Below are positions 23,852 to 31,259 of a DNA stretch of 37,820 nucleotides, one piece after another. Every line of letters starts with the position of its first letter. Position 1 is the first letter of the stretch. The translations under genes were made by a program, and so were the position numbers. The stretch lies in the NCBI GenBank assembly GCA_017936785.1, contig JAGBEV010000017.1:1-37820 (forward strand). The letters are read 5' to 3'. The notes below the pieces were generated by a model. It was not told where the DNA came from, searched no databases, and worked only from the letters and a program-made list of their open reading frames with translations. This stretch comes from Lachnospiraceae bacterium. Its GTDB lineage: Bacteria; Bacillota; Clostridia; Lachnospirales; Lachnospiraceae.

Positions 23852-23868
23852 CCCTATCTTTCCGTCAA
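23840..23868 (-). promoter_or_regulatory. Promoter of the DUF3793-flavodoxin unit
   Basis: TTGACG (23863-23868) and TATTAT (23840-23845) on the minus strand are 17 nt apart, about 40 nt before the ATG. Confidence 0.85.
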
Positions 23869-23971
23869 TAGATTTATTGATCTGTTTTTATCATTTGTGC
23901 TTTTTTCTGTTTATATCCCGTAATTTACAAACTGTCTCTTTTTACCGTTTTTTCCTATTAAAACCGGAAAC

Positions 23972-24018
23972 AAAAAAGAAGCAAAAAATGAAAATATTAC
24001 ATTTTTTGCTTCTTTTTT
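23972..24018. terminator. Strong terminator after the P-type ATPase
   Basis: A perfect 19-bp stem (23972-23990 with 24000-24018, nine-base loop) ends in T-runs on both strands. It closes the ATPase operon on the minus strand, 22 nt after its stop. Confidence 0.92.
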
Positions 24019-24039
24019 TATCAGGATAAAATCCAATCA

Positions 24040-26121
24040 TCAATCTAACAGATTCTGCATGCTTTTTAAACTGATCATCAATGTGGAAGTGTTATGCAGC
24101 AAAGCAGAGGCTGCAGGCTGAATCAGCCCGCCAACACCTAACAGGATCAACCCTGTATTAAAACCCACGATTACGCGGTAATTTTTATGAATCCGTTTCA
24201 TCAGACCATTGCTGATCGCTTTCAGAGTAACAATTTCGTATAGATTATCTGCACCAATAGTCACATCAGCAATTTCTCTGGCAATTTCCGCACCGTCACT
24301 GATGGCAATCCCCACATCTGCTGCCGAAAGTGCCGGAGAATCATTGATTCCATCGCCGATCATTACTACTTTCCTTCCCTTGGATTTTTCCTTCTCAATA
24401 AATTCTGCTTTATCCGCTGGAAGAACCTCTGAATAGTACTCATCCACTCCTACTTTTTTCGCAATAGAGTGCGCAGTCCTCTCACTGTCCCCAGTCATCA
24501 TCACGACCTTTTTCATGCCTGCTTTTTTCAAAGAATTTACAACAGCTGCTGCTTCCTCACGCAACGGATCTTCAATGCAGATAACTGCTGCCAGAACATT
24601 TTCAATCGCAAGATACAGACAGGAATACTCTGAAGGCACTGCATGAAATTTTTCCTCTGTCCCTGGCGGCAGAACACATTTTTCATCTTCAAACACAAAA
24701 TGATAGCTGCCGATAACCGCTTTCTTATCTTCTATCTTTGTAGAGATTCCATGCGCAACAAGATACTCTACCCTGGAATGCTTTTCTTCATGGGCCAGAT
24801 TTTTTTCTTTTGCGGCATCTACCACTGCCTTTGCCATGGAATGTGGAAAATGCTCTTCCAGACATGCTGCGATCCGCAGTAATTCATCCGGTTCCTCTCC
24901 ATTAAAAGAAATCACATCTACCACAGCAGGCTGCGCCTTCGTCAGAGTACCCGTTTTGTCAAATACAATCGTATCTGCTTCTGCCATGGCTTCCAGATAT
25001 TTTCCGCCTTTTACAGTCACCTGATAAAGACTTGCTTCGCGAATCGCCGATAATACAGCAATTGGCATGGCAAGCTTTAATGCACAGGAAAAATCTACCA
25101 TCAATACCGATAATGCTTTTGTAACATTCCGCGTAAAGAGATAGGCCAGGCCAGAACCAGCCAGAGTGTATGGTACCAGCTTATCTGCCAGATGCGAGGC
25201 CCGTCCTTCTACAGAAGATTTCAGTTTCTCTGATTCCTCTATCATTGTTACAATCTTTTCAAATTTGCTGCTGCCTCCTGTTTCCATAACCTGGATGGTC
25301 AGTTCACCCTCTTCCAGAACAGTGCCTGCATATACATAGCCATCCACCGTTTTATGCACAGGAACAGATTCTCCTGTCAGAGATGCCTGGTTTACCATAG
25401 CATCTCCTCCAATGACCTTTCCGTCAAAAGGAATCATATTTCCCATATGTACAAGAACAGAATCTCCTGTCTGAATCCCAGATGCGGCTACAAGCACCTC
25501 CTGATCGTCCCGGACCAGCCATACCTTTTCAATATTCAGGGACATACTTCTTGCCAGATCACCGACAGACTTTTTATGAGTCCATTCCTCCAGCACCTCG
25601 CCAATCCCCAGAAGAAACATAACGGAACCTGCCGTATTAATATCCCCACGCAAAAGGGAAACACCAATGGCCACTCCATCCAATACCGGCACTTCAATTT
25701 TCCCTCTAAACAAGGTTTTTAAGCCATACCATATATATTTGACTGCCTTTATATATGCAATGCCGGCCTTCACCGGAAATGGTACGATCAGTTTATTTCC
25801 AACATGGAGCACAATCTTTCCCACCAGCTTTTCCCAGTACTGACTGTTTAACTCTCTTCCTGAATTCTGCAAAAAGCTTTCCGGCACCTGCCTCTTTGCC
25901 TCTTCCCACTGAAACTGCATCAAAACCTTTAAGAGTTCCTTCCGTTTTCCCACATAACAGATAGCTGCATCCTGTGTCTTTTCATATACCTTTACAGAAA
26001 CAATCTCTTTCTGGCTGCTTAAATAATATTGTAAAATATCTGCTTCCCGGCAAGTCATTTTATTCTGCCGGATATGAATACGGAGACGTCCTTTGATTTC
26101 ATGCTTTATGATAAAATTCAT
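24040..26121 (-). CDS. P1B-type metal ATPase with SCALK membrane motif (ferrosome-type candidate)
   Basis: The 693-residue pump has an HMA-like N-terminal fold without CxxC (GRLRIHI near residue 11), actuator LTGES (248-252), phosphorylation site DKTGT (D388), ATP-site loops around GDGINDSPAL, and membrane helices near 110-180, 315-360 and the C terminus. The metal-site helix reads DFSCALKLAMP (343-353) in place of CPC, CPH, SPC or TPC, so copper or zinc cannot be assumed. From memory, P1B-6 ATPases of ferrosome (fez) loci look like this; that is inference. It follows a DUF6110-like gene and a 26-residue membrane peptide. Substrate may be iron. Confidence 0.85.
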   Translation of the reverse strand: MNFIIKHEIKGRLRIHIRQNKMTCREADILQYYLSSQKEIVSVKVYEKTQDAAICYVGKRKELLKVLMQFQWEEAKRQVPESFLQNSGRELNSQYWEKLVGKIVLHVGNKLIVPFPVKAGIAYIKAVKYIWYGLKTLFRGKIEVPVLDGVAIGVSLLRGDINTAGSVMFLLGIGEVLEEWTHKKSVGDLARSMSLNIEKVWLVRDDQEVLVAASGIQTGDSVLVHMGNMIPFDGKVIGGDAMVNQASLTGESVPVHKTVDGYVYAGTVLEEGELTIQVMETGGSSKFEKIVTMIEESEKLKSSVEGRASHLADKLVPYTLAGSGLAYLFTRNVTKALSVLMVDFSCALKLAMPIAVLSAIREASLYQVTVKGGKYLEAMAEADTIVFDKTGTLTKAQPAVVDVISFNGEEPDELLRIAACLEEHFPHSMAKAVVDAAKEKNLAHEEKHSRVEYLVAHGISTKIEDKKAVIGSYHFVFEDEKCVLPPGTEEKFHAVPSEYSCLYLAIENVLAAVICIEDPLREEAAAVVNSLKKAGMKKVVMMTGDSERTAHSIAKKVGVDEYYSEVLPADKAEFIEKEKSKGRKVVMIGDGINDSPALSAADVGIAISDGAEIAREIADVTIGADNLYEIVTLKAISNGLMKRIHKNYRVIVGFNTGLILLGVGGLIQPAASALLHNTSTLMISLKSMQNLLD

Positions 26122-26143
26122 GATCAGCCCTTCCTTCGTTTCC

Positions 26144-26446
26144 CTATTCCTCTATCTCATTCTCAGAACCGACACTCTCTTCCTTTATGCTAAGTTCCTC
26201 TTCCCTCTGTGCCCTCTCTTCATTCATTTGCTGAGCTTCTGCATAAATATCCTCTGCATTTTCCTGAACCGTTGTTGCCGTCTTCATCACACAGTCCTTT
26301 GCCCGCAACACAGCTGCCGTGCAGCTGGTATATACCTTTTTGGCATCTTTGCTGGCAAGTACCTTGATTCCTGCTGTTCCAAATAAAACACCTGCTGCAA
26401 AAATACCTGTCTTCTTTACATCAACTTTTTTTAAAATATCTAACAT
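26144..26446 (-). CDS. DUF6110-like single-pass membrane protein (FezA-like candidate)
   Basis: The 100-residue protein has one hydrophobic segment (residues about 13-32, IFAAGVLFGTAGIKVLA) with small-residue spacing GVLFG that suits helix packing. A soluble helical stretch follows, then a very acidic tail (residues 70-100). The N-terminal pattern DVKKTGIFAAGVLFGTAG fits DUF6110 as I remember it. It lies 22 nt before the P-type ATPase and 21 nt after the small peptide gene. In ferrosome loci a small GxxxG/AxxxG-bearing membrane protein accompanies the ATPase; the match in role is inference. AGGAGG precedes its ATG. Confidence 0.65.
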   Translation of the reverse strand: MLDILKKVDVKKTGIFAAGVLFGTAGIKVLASKDAKKVYTSCTAAVLRAKDCVMKTATTVQENAEDIYAEAQQMNEERAQREEELSIKEESVGSENEIEE

Positions 26447-26467
26447 TTCTAATTTCCTCCTGTACTT

Positions 26468-26548
26468 TTATTTGTGTTTATAACCGGTATAAAATGCCAT
26501 GACCAGGCACACTACCATTCCCCACGCCCAAAACCTGTGATTTTTCAT
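26468..26548 (-). CDS. 26-residue membrane peptide
   Basis: An ATG at 26546-26548 with AAAGGAGG 8 nt upstream opens a 26-codon frame ending in TAA at 26468. The product begins MKNHRFWAWGMV, has one hydrophobic helix (residues about 6-22) and a basic end TGYKHK. It comes first in the operon with the DUF6110-like and ATPase genes. The strong ribosome site, basic flanks and operon position argue that it is real; it may be a DUF6219-type peptide, but that name is from memory. A role as a small partner of the ATPase is a guess. Confidence 0.72.
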   Translation of the reverse strand: MKNHRFWAWGMVVCLVMAFYTGYKHK

Positions 26549-26575
26549 CTGTTGTCCTCCTTTACATAATTTACA

Positions 26576-26604
26576 TTATACTATCGCATGCCAGGATTTC
26601 TACT
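26576..26604 (-). promoter_or_regulatory. Promoter of the ATPase operon
   Basis: On the minus strand a perfect TATAAT (about 26576-26581) lies 17 nt after TAGAAA, a weak -35. Tandem TTTACATAA/TTTACATTA repeats (26561-26579) overlap the start region. Confidence 0.5.
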
Positions 26605-26605
26605 G

Positions 26606-26650
26606 TTTTCACTTTATCGATATATTTTCTCAATTAGGACAAAGTGAAAA
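26606..26650. repeat. 10-bp inverted repeat upstream of the ATPase operon
   Basis: TTTTCACTTT (26606-26615) and AAAGTGAAAA (26641-26650) are perfect inverted repeats separated by 25 nt, just upstream of the -35. They could be half-sites of a regulator or only AT-rich chance. Confidence 0.4.
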
Positions 26651-26654
26651 AGCA

Positions 26655-26687
26655 ATACCCGACAGACTATTCTGTTCTGCCGGGTAT
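26655..26687 (-). terminator. Terminator of nth
   Basis: ATACCCG...CGGGTAT arms (26655-26661 and 26681-26687), extended by CAGA/TCTG with one mismatch, are followed by TGCTTTTTC on the minus strand, 70 nt after the nth stop. Confidence 0.75.
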
Positions 26688-26757
26688 CGCTCTGTACAGA
26701 TTTATGTCGCCAGACTTACCTCATACGGTTCACGATCAAATTCATGGAAACCGTTCC

Positions 26758-27393
26758 TTACAATATGTTTTTGGCACAGATATCTTGTAAACAGCATTTG
26801 TCACAATGTGGTTTTGTCCTTGCAGTACAGATATCCCTTCCATGGTATACCAGACGATGGCAGAAATCGCTTCCCTTTTCCGGAGGAACCAGTTTCCACA
26901 AGGCCATCTCCACTTTTTTGGGTTCCTTGATTCCATCTACCAGCCCCATACGATTGACTAAGCGGATACAATGGGTATCTGTGACAATGGCTGGTTTTCC
27001 AAACACATCCCCCATAATTAAATTGGCACTCTTTCTTCCTACACCAGGCAGCTTCAACAGTGCATCAAAGTCATCTGGTATCCTGCCATCATATTCATCC
27101 CGCAACATCTTCATACAGGCACTGATATCCCTTGCTTTGCTTCTGCCCAGTCCACAAGGTCTGACAATCTCCTCTATCTCATCGACATCCGCCTCCGCCA
27201 GTGAATTGATATCCGGATATTTTTCATACAAGCCTTGTACTACTATATTTACCCTGGCATCGGTGCACTGTGCCGCCAGGCGGACACTCACCAGTAACTT
27301 CCACGCCTGATTGTAGTCCAGCGTGCATCCTGCAACCGGATATTCTTTTTCTAACCGGTCCATGATCTCTATCGTTAACTCCTCTTTTGTCAC
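26758..27393 (-). CDS. nth: Endonuclease III (GTG start)
   Basis: The 211-residue glycosylase/AP lyase removes oxidised pyrimidines in base-excision repair. The helix-hairpin-helix is LPGVGRKSANL with the catalytic Lys, followed by the catalytic Asp in TDTHCIRL, and a C-terminal 4Fe-4S loop. The first two loop cysteines are seven residues apart, against six in E. coli Nth; I think this form is common in the group. I start at a GTG (27391-27393) because AAGGAG precedes it and the length then equals the family's. The longer reading to 27426 is unlikely. Confidence 0.93.
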   Translation of the reverse strand: MTKEELTIEIMDRLEKEYPVAGCTLDYNQAWKLLVSVRLAAQCTDARVNIVVQGLYEKYPDINSLAEADVDEIEEIVRPCGLGRSKARDISACMKMLRDEYDGRIPDDFDALLKLPGVGRKSANLIMGDVFGKPAIVTDTHCIRLVNRMGLVDGIKEPKKVEMALWKLVPPEKGSDFCHRLVYHGRDICTARTKPHCDKCCLQDICAKNIL

Positions 27394-27465
27394 GGTAAAT
27401 CTCCTTTCACATAACACATTTGGCAAATAAGTTTCGCAATGATCTATTCACATTTGAAATTTCAT

Positions 27466-28146
27466 CTAATCTGCAGCAGGATATTCAAAACATAACAGCC
27501 GGTATGGCGGCTCATCTTCTTCAATCTCAGGAAATCTTCCTACATTTTCGTAAAACCGGTTGTCCAGATTGTCATCGTTGCACATAGAAACTTCTCCAAT
27601 CAAAACATCTCCACTTTCCGGCATTACATCAAAATCGTGATACTGCCTTGGCCAGAGGGTCACACTCTCTCCCGGCCTGAGAACAATTCCTGTTCCAGCC
27701 GGTACATAATAGGACCTTCCATCTGAATTCACCAGCACATCTGACGTGTCCAGTTCCTCTTCCTGTGTTGCATTATACAGATGGATGATCAAATTTCCTC
27801 CTCCGCGATTGATGATATCTTCTGACTTGTTCCAATGAAAATGCATCGGAGAATGTTGTCCCTCTTTGAGCATCAACAGCTTTTCTGCATATACCTTTTT
27901 GTATTTTGGATTGTTCTGATTTCCGTTTCGCAAGGTTATCAGGGCAAATCCTATCTTTTCCCAATCACCCTGTCCATAATCTGTCACATCCCAGCCCAGC
28001 ATATTATCACGGATTTCATCATATTCGTGTCCTTTTGTTTTCCATTCCTCCGGTGTCCAGTGACAAAAAGGAGGAAGTGAAAAACCATTTTTCTGTGCCA
28101 GTTTTTCCATAGATTGAATGATTTTGTTTATTTCTGACCGTTTCAT
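27466..28146 (-). CDS. D-lyxose isomerase, cupin type
   Basis: The 226-residue protein matches the D-lyxose/D-mannose isomerase family over its length: LPPFCHWTPEEWK near residue 24, the metal-binding cupin core with HFHWNKSEDIINRGGG (near residue 102), and RPGESVTLWPRQYHDF (near residue 157) that brings the last histidine. It interconverts aldose D-lyxose with D-xylulose, or D-mannose with D-fructose. No transporter or kinase for these sugars lies nearby, so the physiological substrate is open. It is the last backbone-like gene before the accessory island. Confidence 0.9.
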   Translation of the reverse strand: MKRSEINKIIQSMEKLAQKNGFSLPPFCHWTPEEWKTKGHEYDEIRDNMLGWDVTDYGQGDWEKIGFALITLRNGNQNNPKYKKVYAEKLLMLKEGQHSPMHFHWNKSEDIINRGGGNLIIHLYNATQEEELDTSDVLVNSDGRSYYVPAGTGIVLRPGESVTLWPRQYHDFDVMPESGDVLIGEVSMCNDDNLDNRFYENVGRFPEIEEDEPPYRLLCFEYPAAD

Positions 28147-28433
28147 TGTCTGACCTCACTTTCTCTTAGTACAAATAACATCGATTCAAGAGTATCATAC
28201 CTCATATCATACCGTCAAATCATCTCATTACACGATACTGATATCTGATATTTTATCGTGGCACTATTATCAAATCAGAAAATAACAATTCCATGTTAGA
28301 GTCCGCCTAAAATATCAGAAACAATTTAATCTACTGTGAGATGATATCGATCATATTGCGCTTCCACCGCTATCTGATCGACAAATTTCACTAATTTTAC
28401 GCATTATAATATCTAAATGAAGGTTTGAAAAGT
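28147..28433. other. Intergenic with nested inverted repeats
   Basis: No gene is visible. CACGATA/TATCGTG arms (28231-28237, 28254-28260) lie inside a longer pair ATCATCTCA/TGAGATGAT (28219-28227, 28337-28345). A TATAAT at about 28405 could be the -10 of the following plus-strand gene. The spacer marks the left side of the accessory island. Confidence 0.4.
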
Positions 28434-29312
28434 ATGATTGGAATGAAATTGAAACAGTTAAGAAATCAAAAAGTTTTTTTAATGGAATATGTGGCAGAAA
28501 AATTAAATGTTTCTCGTCAAACTGTTGCCAAGCGGGAAAACGATGAAACTTTACCAGACATTTTAAATGCTAAAGCATTAACTGAATTATATGAAGTTTC
28601 TTTAGATTCAATTGTATTGAGTGATGATGAGGTCCCAAACGAAGCAAGAACTGGCAAGTATGTTTTCGGTATCATGAAAGTTGGTGAAAATGCTTACTAC
28701 AATTACCGAAAGAATCGAAAAGCTTCCTGCCAGAAGCAAAAACAAGATATTTTAGAACAAATCAAAAGCATTTATTATAACAATAACCGGATTCCCGGAC
28801 ACAGACCGATGAAGATTTTTCTGGAAAGAGGAGGGATTTCTTTAAGCAAAACAACCATCCATAAATACATGAATAAAGAAATGAATCTGCATGCAATCGT
28901 TATGAGAAAGAAACCTTCTTATGTACGAGAAGTAAAAAATAAATTATTTCCCAATCTCCTAAAGCAAAAATTCCAGGTGACAGCCCCAAACCTGGTATGG
29001 TTTACAGACTTTACTTATATACGGCTGGTCAATGGGAAAATGCGTTATAACTGCTCCATTATCGATTTATATGACCGCAGTATGATTGCGGCCTTAAATT
29101 CTGACTACATAAATACTGATCTGGCAATAGCAACGTTGGAGAAGGCTTTGGAGACAGAAAAGCCAGGAAAAGGACTGATTTATCCCAATCACTTTTCTTC
29201 CGCAGAAAGTCTGGATGAGGCAGTCAACAGATATGTATATGTGTGGTACAACCACATCTGCCCTCATTCCTATAATGGTAGGAAAACGCCATTTGAAGCA
29301 CGGTATGCATAA
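28434..29312 (+). pseudogene. In-frame fusion of an XRE-AbrB type regulator and an IS3 transposase (OrfB)
   Basis: One open frame of about 292 residues joins two unrelated pieces. Residues 1 to about 80 are an XRE helix-turn-helix (LNVSRQTVAKREND) and the first strand of what looks like an AbrB/SpoVT-type domain (TGKYVFGIMKVGE). From there it is IS3-family OrfB: the helical N-terminal region, then rve with the first catalytic Asp in VWFTDFTYI. The section with the second Asp and the Glu is missing; the frame jumps to the terminal WYNHICPHSYNGRKTPFEARYA. It cannot be an active transposase. Translation as a chimeric DNA-binding protein is possible. ATG 28434 has AAGG upstream. Confidence 0.75.
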
Positions 29313-29434
29313 GAAGTTTTCGATCAAAGTGTTACAAAAATGCATGACCACTACAAACCATTATTCTGTTTTACCCCGCCATACTATTTTTCCATGAGTA
29401 TGAATCATTCATCAAAGAAAAAGATTATTTGAAT

Positions 29435-30325
29435 TCAGTACGCTAATATTTCATATTCCTGTTCTGTAACTAATACTTGAATTTCCCATTGAGCAGATGG
29501 TTGACCATCCTCTGTATAAACAGTCCAACCATCACATTCATTAATATAAATTTCATCCGTCCCCATATTTATCATTGGCTCAATGGTAAATACCATTCCC
29601 GGAACCATTAACATTTCTGTTCCTTTCTTAGAAACATAGCTCACCCACGGTTCTTCATGAAACTGTAATCCAACTCCATGTCCACCAATTTCCCTAACCA
29701 CACTATATCCATTTTGCTTAGCAAAATCGTGGATTGCCTGTCCCATATCTCCTAAAAACCCCCATGGTCTTACTTGCTCCAATCCAATGTTAAGGCTCTC
29801 TTTTGTTACTTGAACAAGTCTCCTTTTTTCCGGTGAAACTTCCCCTATGCAGAACATACGAGATGAATCGGAAAAGTATCCTTTGTAGATAGTAGATACA
29901 TCTAAATTAATAATATCCCCTTCGCAAAGCACTACATTGGGAGATGGAATACCATGACATACTTGTTCATTAATTGATGTACATACACTTTTAGGAAATC
30001 CCTCATAATTCAATGTGGCCGGAATTGCATTATATCGCAAAGTTTGCTCATATACCCATCTATCAATTTGTTCCGTTGTAATACCGGCTCGAATGTTTTG
30101 ACTAATATAATCCAATATGGCAATATTAATTTTTCCACTTTCCCGAATTCCCTGAATCTGCTCCTGATTTTTTATAATTTCTCTGGGAGGTATAGTTGCT
30201 CCCTGGCACTTAAAACTTCCCAGTTTATCATCAAAACTATTATGGCATTTTTTATACTTCTTGCCACTTCCGCACCAACACAATTCATTTCTGCCTAACT
30301 TCTTTTTAAGTTCCGTGTACTTCAT
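29435..30325 (-). CDS. map: Methionine aminopeptidase type I with N-terminal SEC-C zinc motif
   Basis: The 296-residue enzyme trims initiator methionine from new proteins. It begins with a SEC-C zinc motif (CWCGSGKKYKKCH, residues 16-28), which may dock it to the ribosome, then the pita-bread fold. Metal and catalytic residues are seen in VCHGIPS, INLDVSTIYKGYFSD (two Asp), GGHGVGLQFHE, TIEPMI and the final WEIQVLV (Glu). Its ATG overlaps the stop of the upstream AraC-type gene by 4 nt (ATGA), so the two are coupled. This is a second, accessory-type Map rather than the ribosomal-cluster copy, by context. Confidence 0.93.
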   Translation of the reverse strand: MKYTELKKKLGRNELCWCGSGKKYKKCHNSFDDKLGSFKCQGATIPPREIIKNQEQIQGIRESGKINIAILDYISQNIRAGITTEQIDRWVYEQTLRYNAIPATLNYEGFPKSVCTSINEQVCHGIPSPNVVLCEGDIINLDVSTIYKGYFSDSSRMFCIGEVSPEKRRLVQVTKESLNIGLEQVRPWGFLGDMGQAIHDFAKQNGYSVVREIGGHGVGLQFHEEPWVSYVSKKGTEMLMVPGMVFTIEPMINMGTDEIYINECDGWTVYTEDGQPSAQWEIQVLVTEQEYEILAY

Positions 30326-30675
30326 TCAATCCGTCCCCTTTCCAAAGATGGGATATCGGGTTTAAGTCTATATTTATTCGGCGAACATCCATATACCTTT
30401 TTGAAAGCTCTCGTGAAGGCCCCATGTGATGAAAATCCATACTGCAAAGCAATCTCAATGATACGCATATCTGTTTTCGTAAGAGCTTCTGCAGCCAAAC
30501 TTAACTTGCGTCTGGCAATGTACTCTTTAAATGAAATCCCAACATATTCGTGAAATTTTGCAGAACAGTAAAACTCTGAATACCCAACATAGTCTGCCAT
30601 TTTAGTAAGAGTAGGATCCTCTTCAATATTTTCTTCAACCCAATCAAGCATATCTTCAATCGTTCTTACAGACAT
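30322..30675 (-). CDS. AraC-type helix-turn-helix protein, DNA-binding domain only
   Basis: The 117-residue protein is just an AraC double helix-turn-helix: IEDMLDWVEENIEED start, then ADYVGYSEFYCSAKFHEYVG, and IALQYGFSSHGAFTRAFKKVYG as the second helix-turn-helix. Many relatives continue into a GyrI-like effector domain, which is missing here; the stop is fused to the map start. I begin at 30675 where GAGGAG precedes the ATG; the reading from 30816 adds 47 residues without family likeness. It may regulate itself and map. Confidence 0.85.
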   Translation of the reverse strand: MSVRTIEDMLDWVEENIEEDPTLTKMADYVGYSEFYCSAKFHEYVGISFKEYIARRKLSLAAEALTKTDMRIIEIALQYGFSSHGAFTRAFKKVYGCSPNKYRLKPDIPSLERGRIE

Positions 30676-30782
30676 AATTTCACTCCTCGCATAGACTATT
30701 TTAAAAGATTTCCACATTATCTGCTTAACTTTACTTGCAATCTTCTTTATTTTATCACACTGTTCAGTAGCTAAAATCTCTT

Positions 30783-30930
30783 GTCTCACTCTACCAAAAT
30801 GGTAAATCCCAGTCACAGCTCTGTAAGGAATACGGCATATCCAAATCCGCCCTCTCCAAGTGGATAAAACAGTATTCCACTGTCCAGACTGATGATGGCG
30901 AAGTTCTTACAATTTCTGCTCTCATAAAAT
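30783..30930 (+). pseudogene. IS3-type OrfA fragment
   Basis: One plus-strand frame reads as the N-terminal helix-turn-helix of an IS3 OrfA: SLYQNGKSQSQLCKEYG followed by ISKSALSKWIKQYSTVQ and TDDGEV. After that it loses likeness. It has no start and no OrfB beside it. It overlaps the 5' side of the minus-strand AraC gene's longer reading. Confidence 0.7.
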
Positions 30931-30960
30931 ATTTGTACAAAAATGTGTCCACTCTCTTGA

Positions 30961-31089
30961 CTACAGTCCATCATCATTAGGTGTCAGCCCAAGAAATTCC
31001 AATACATGCGGGTCACAGATAACATCTTCTGGTTTCTTCGCTGGCTCTAATGTCTGTATTTCCTCTGCAACTTGGGATTTATTTATTCA
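30961..31089 (-). pseudogene. Fragment of a YhcG/DUF1016 PDDEXK nuclease
   Basis: A minus-strand frame without a start encodes about 42 residues ending in TAG. KPEDVICDPHVLEFLGLTP matches the conserved segment between the two halves of DUF1016 (YhcG) nucleases (DPYVLEFLGL). The rest is gone on both sides. Confidence 0.6.
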
Positions 31090-31101
31090 AACCTTATGTG
31101 T

Positions 31102-31126
31102 TTTCCCTTGTTTTTGCCCTTATAAG
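31102..31126. repeat. Direct repeat copy 1
   Basis: TTTCCCTTGTTTTTGCCCTT with TATAAG recurs with few changes at 32092, exactly 990 nt away. The two copies flank the ART-like gene at 31260-32054. Confidence 0.55.
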
Positions 31127-31259
31127 CCGAAACAAAGGATTTTCATTTTCCCGAATGCCAAACTGTTTTTTCGGCAGATAACAAATTCTCAGCATTTGAG
31201 AGCGAAATACACCCTTGCACATACCTACGGCCTGTACCACTGACTCCTATCCTGCAAGT

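Noticed and set aside
28396-28416. AATATCTAA sequence near the chimera's -10, similar to the GTTAG operators
   Set aside because: Only the AT-rich half matches; the GTTA arm is missing, so chance is likely.
30676-30816. Longer N-terminus for the AraC-type protein
   Set aside because: The added 47 residues do not resemble the family, and a good ribosome site precedes the inner ATG at 30675.
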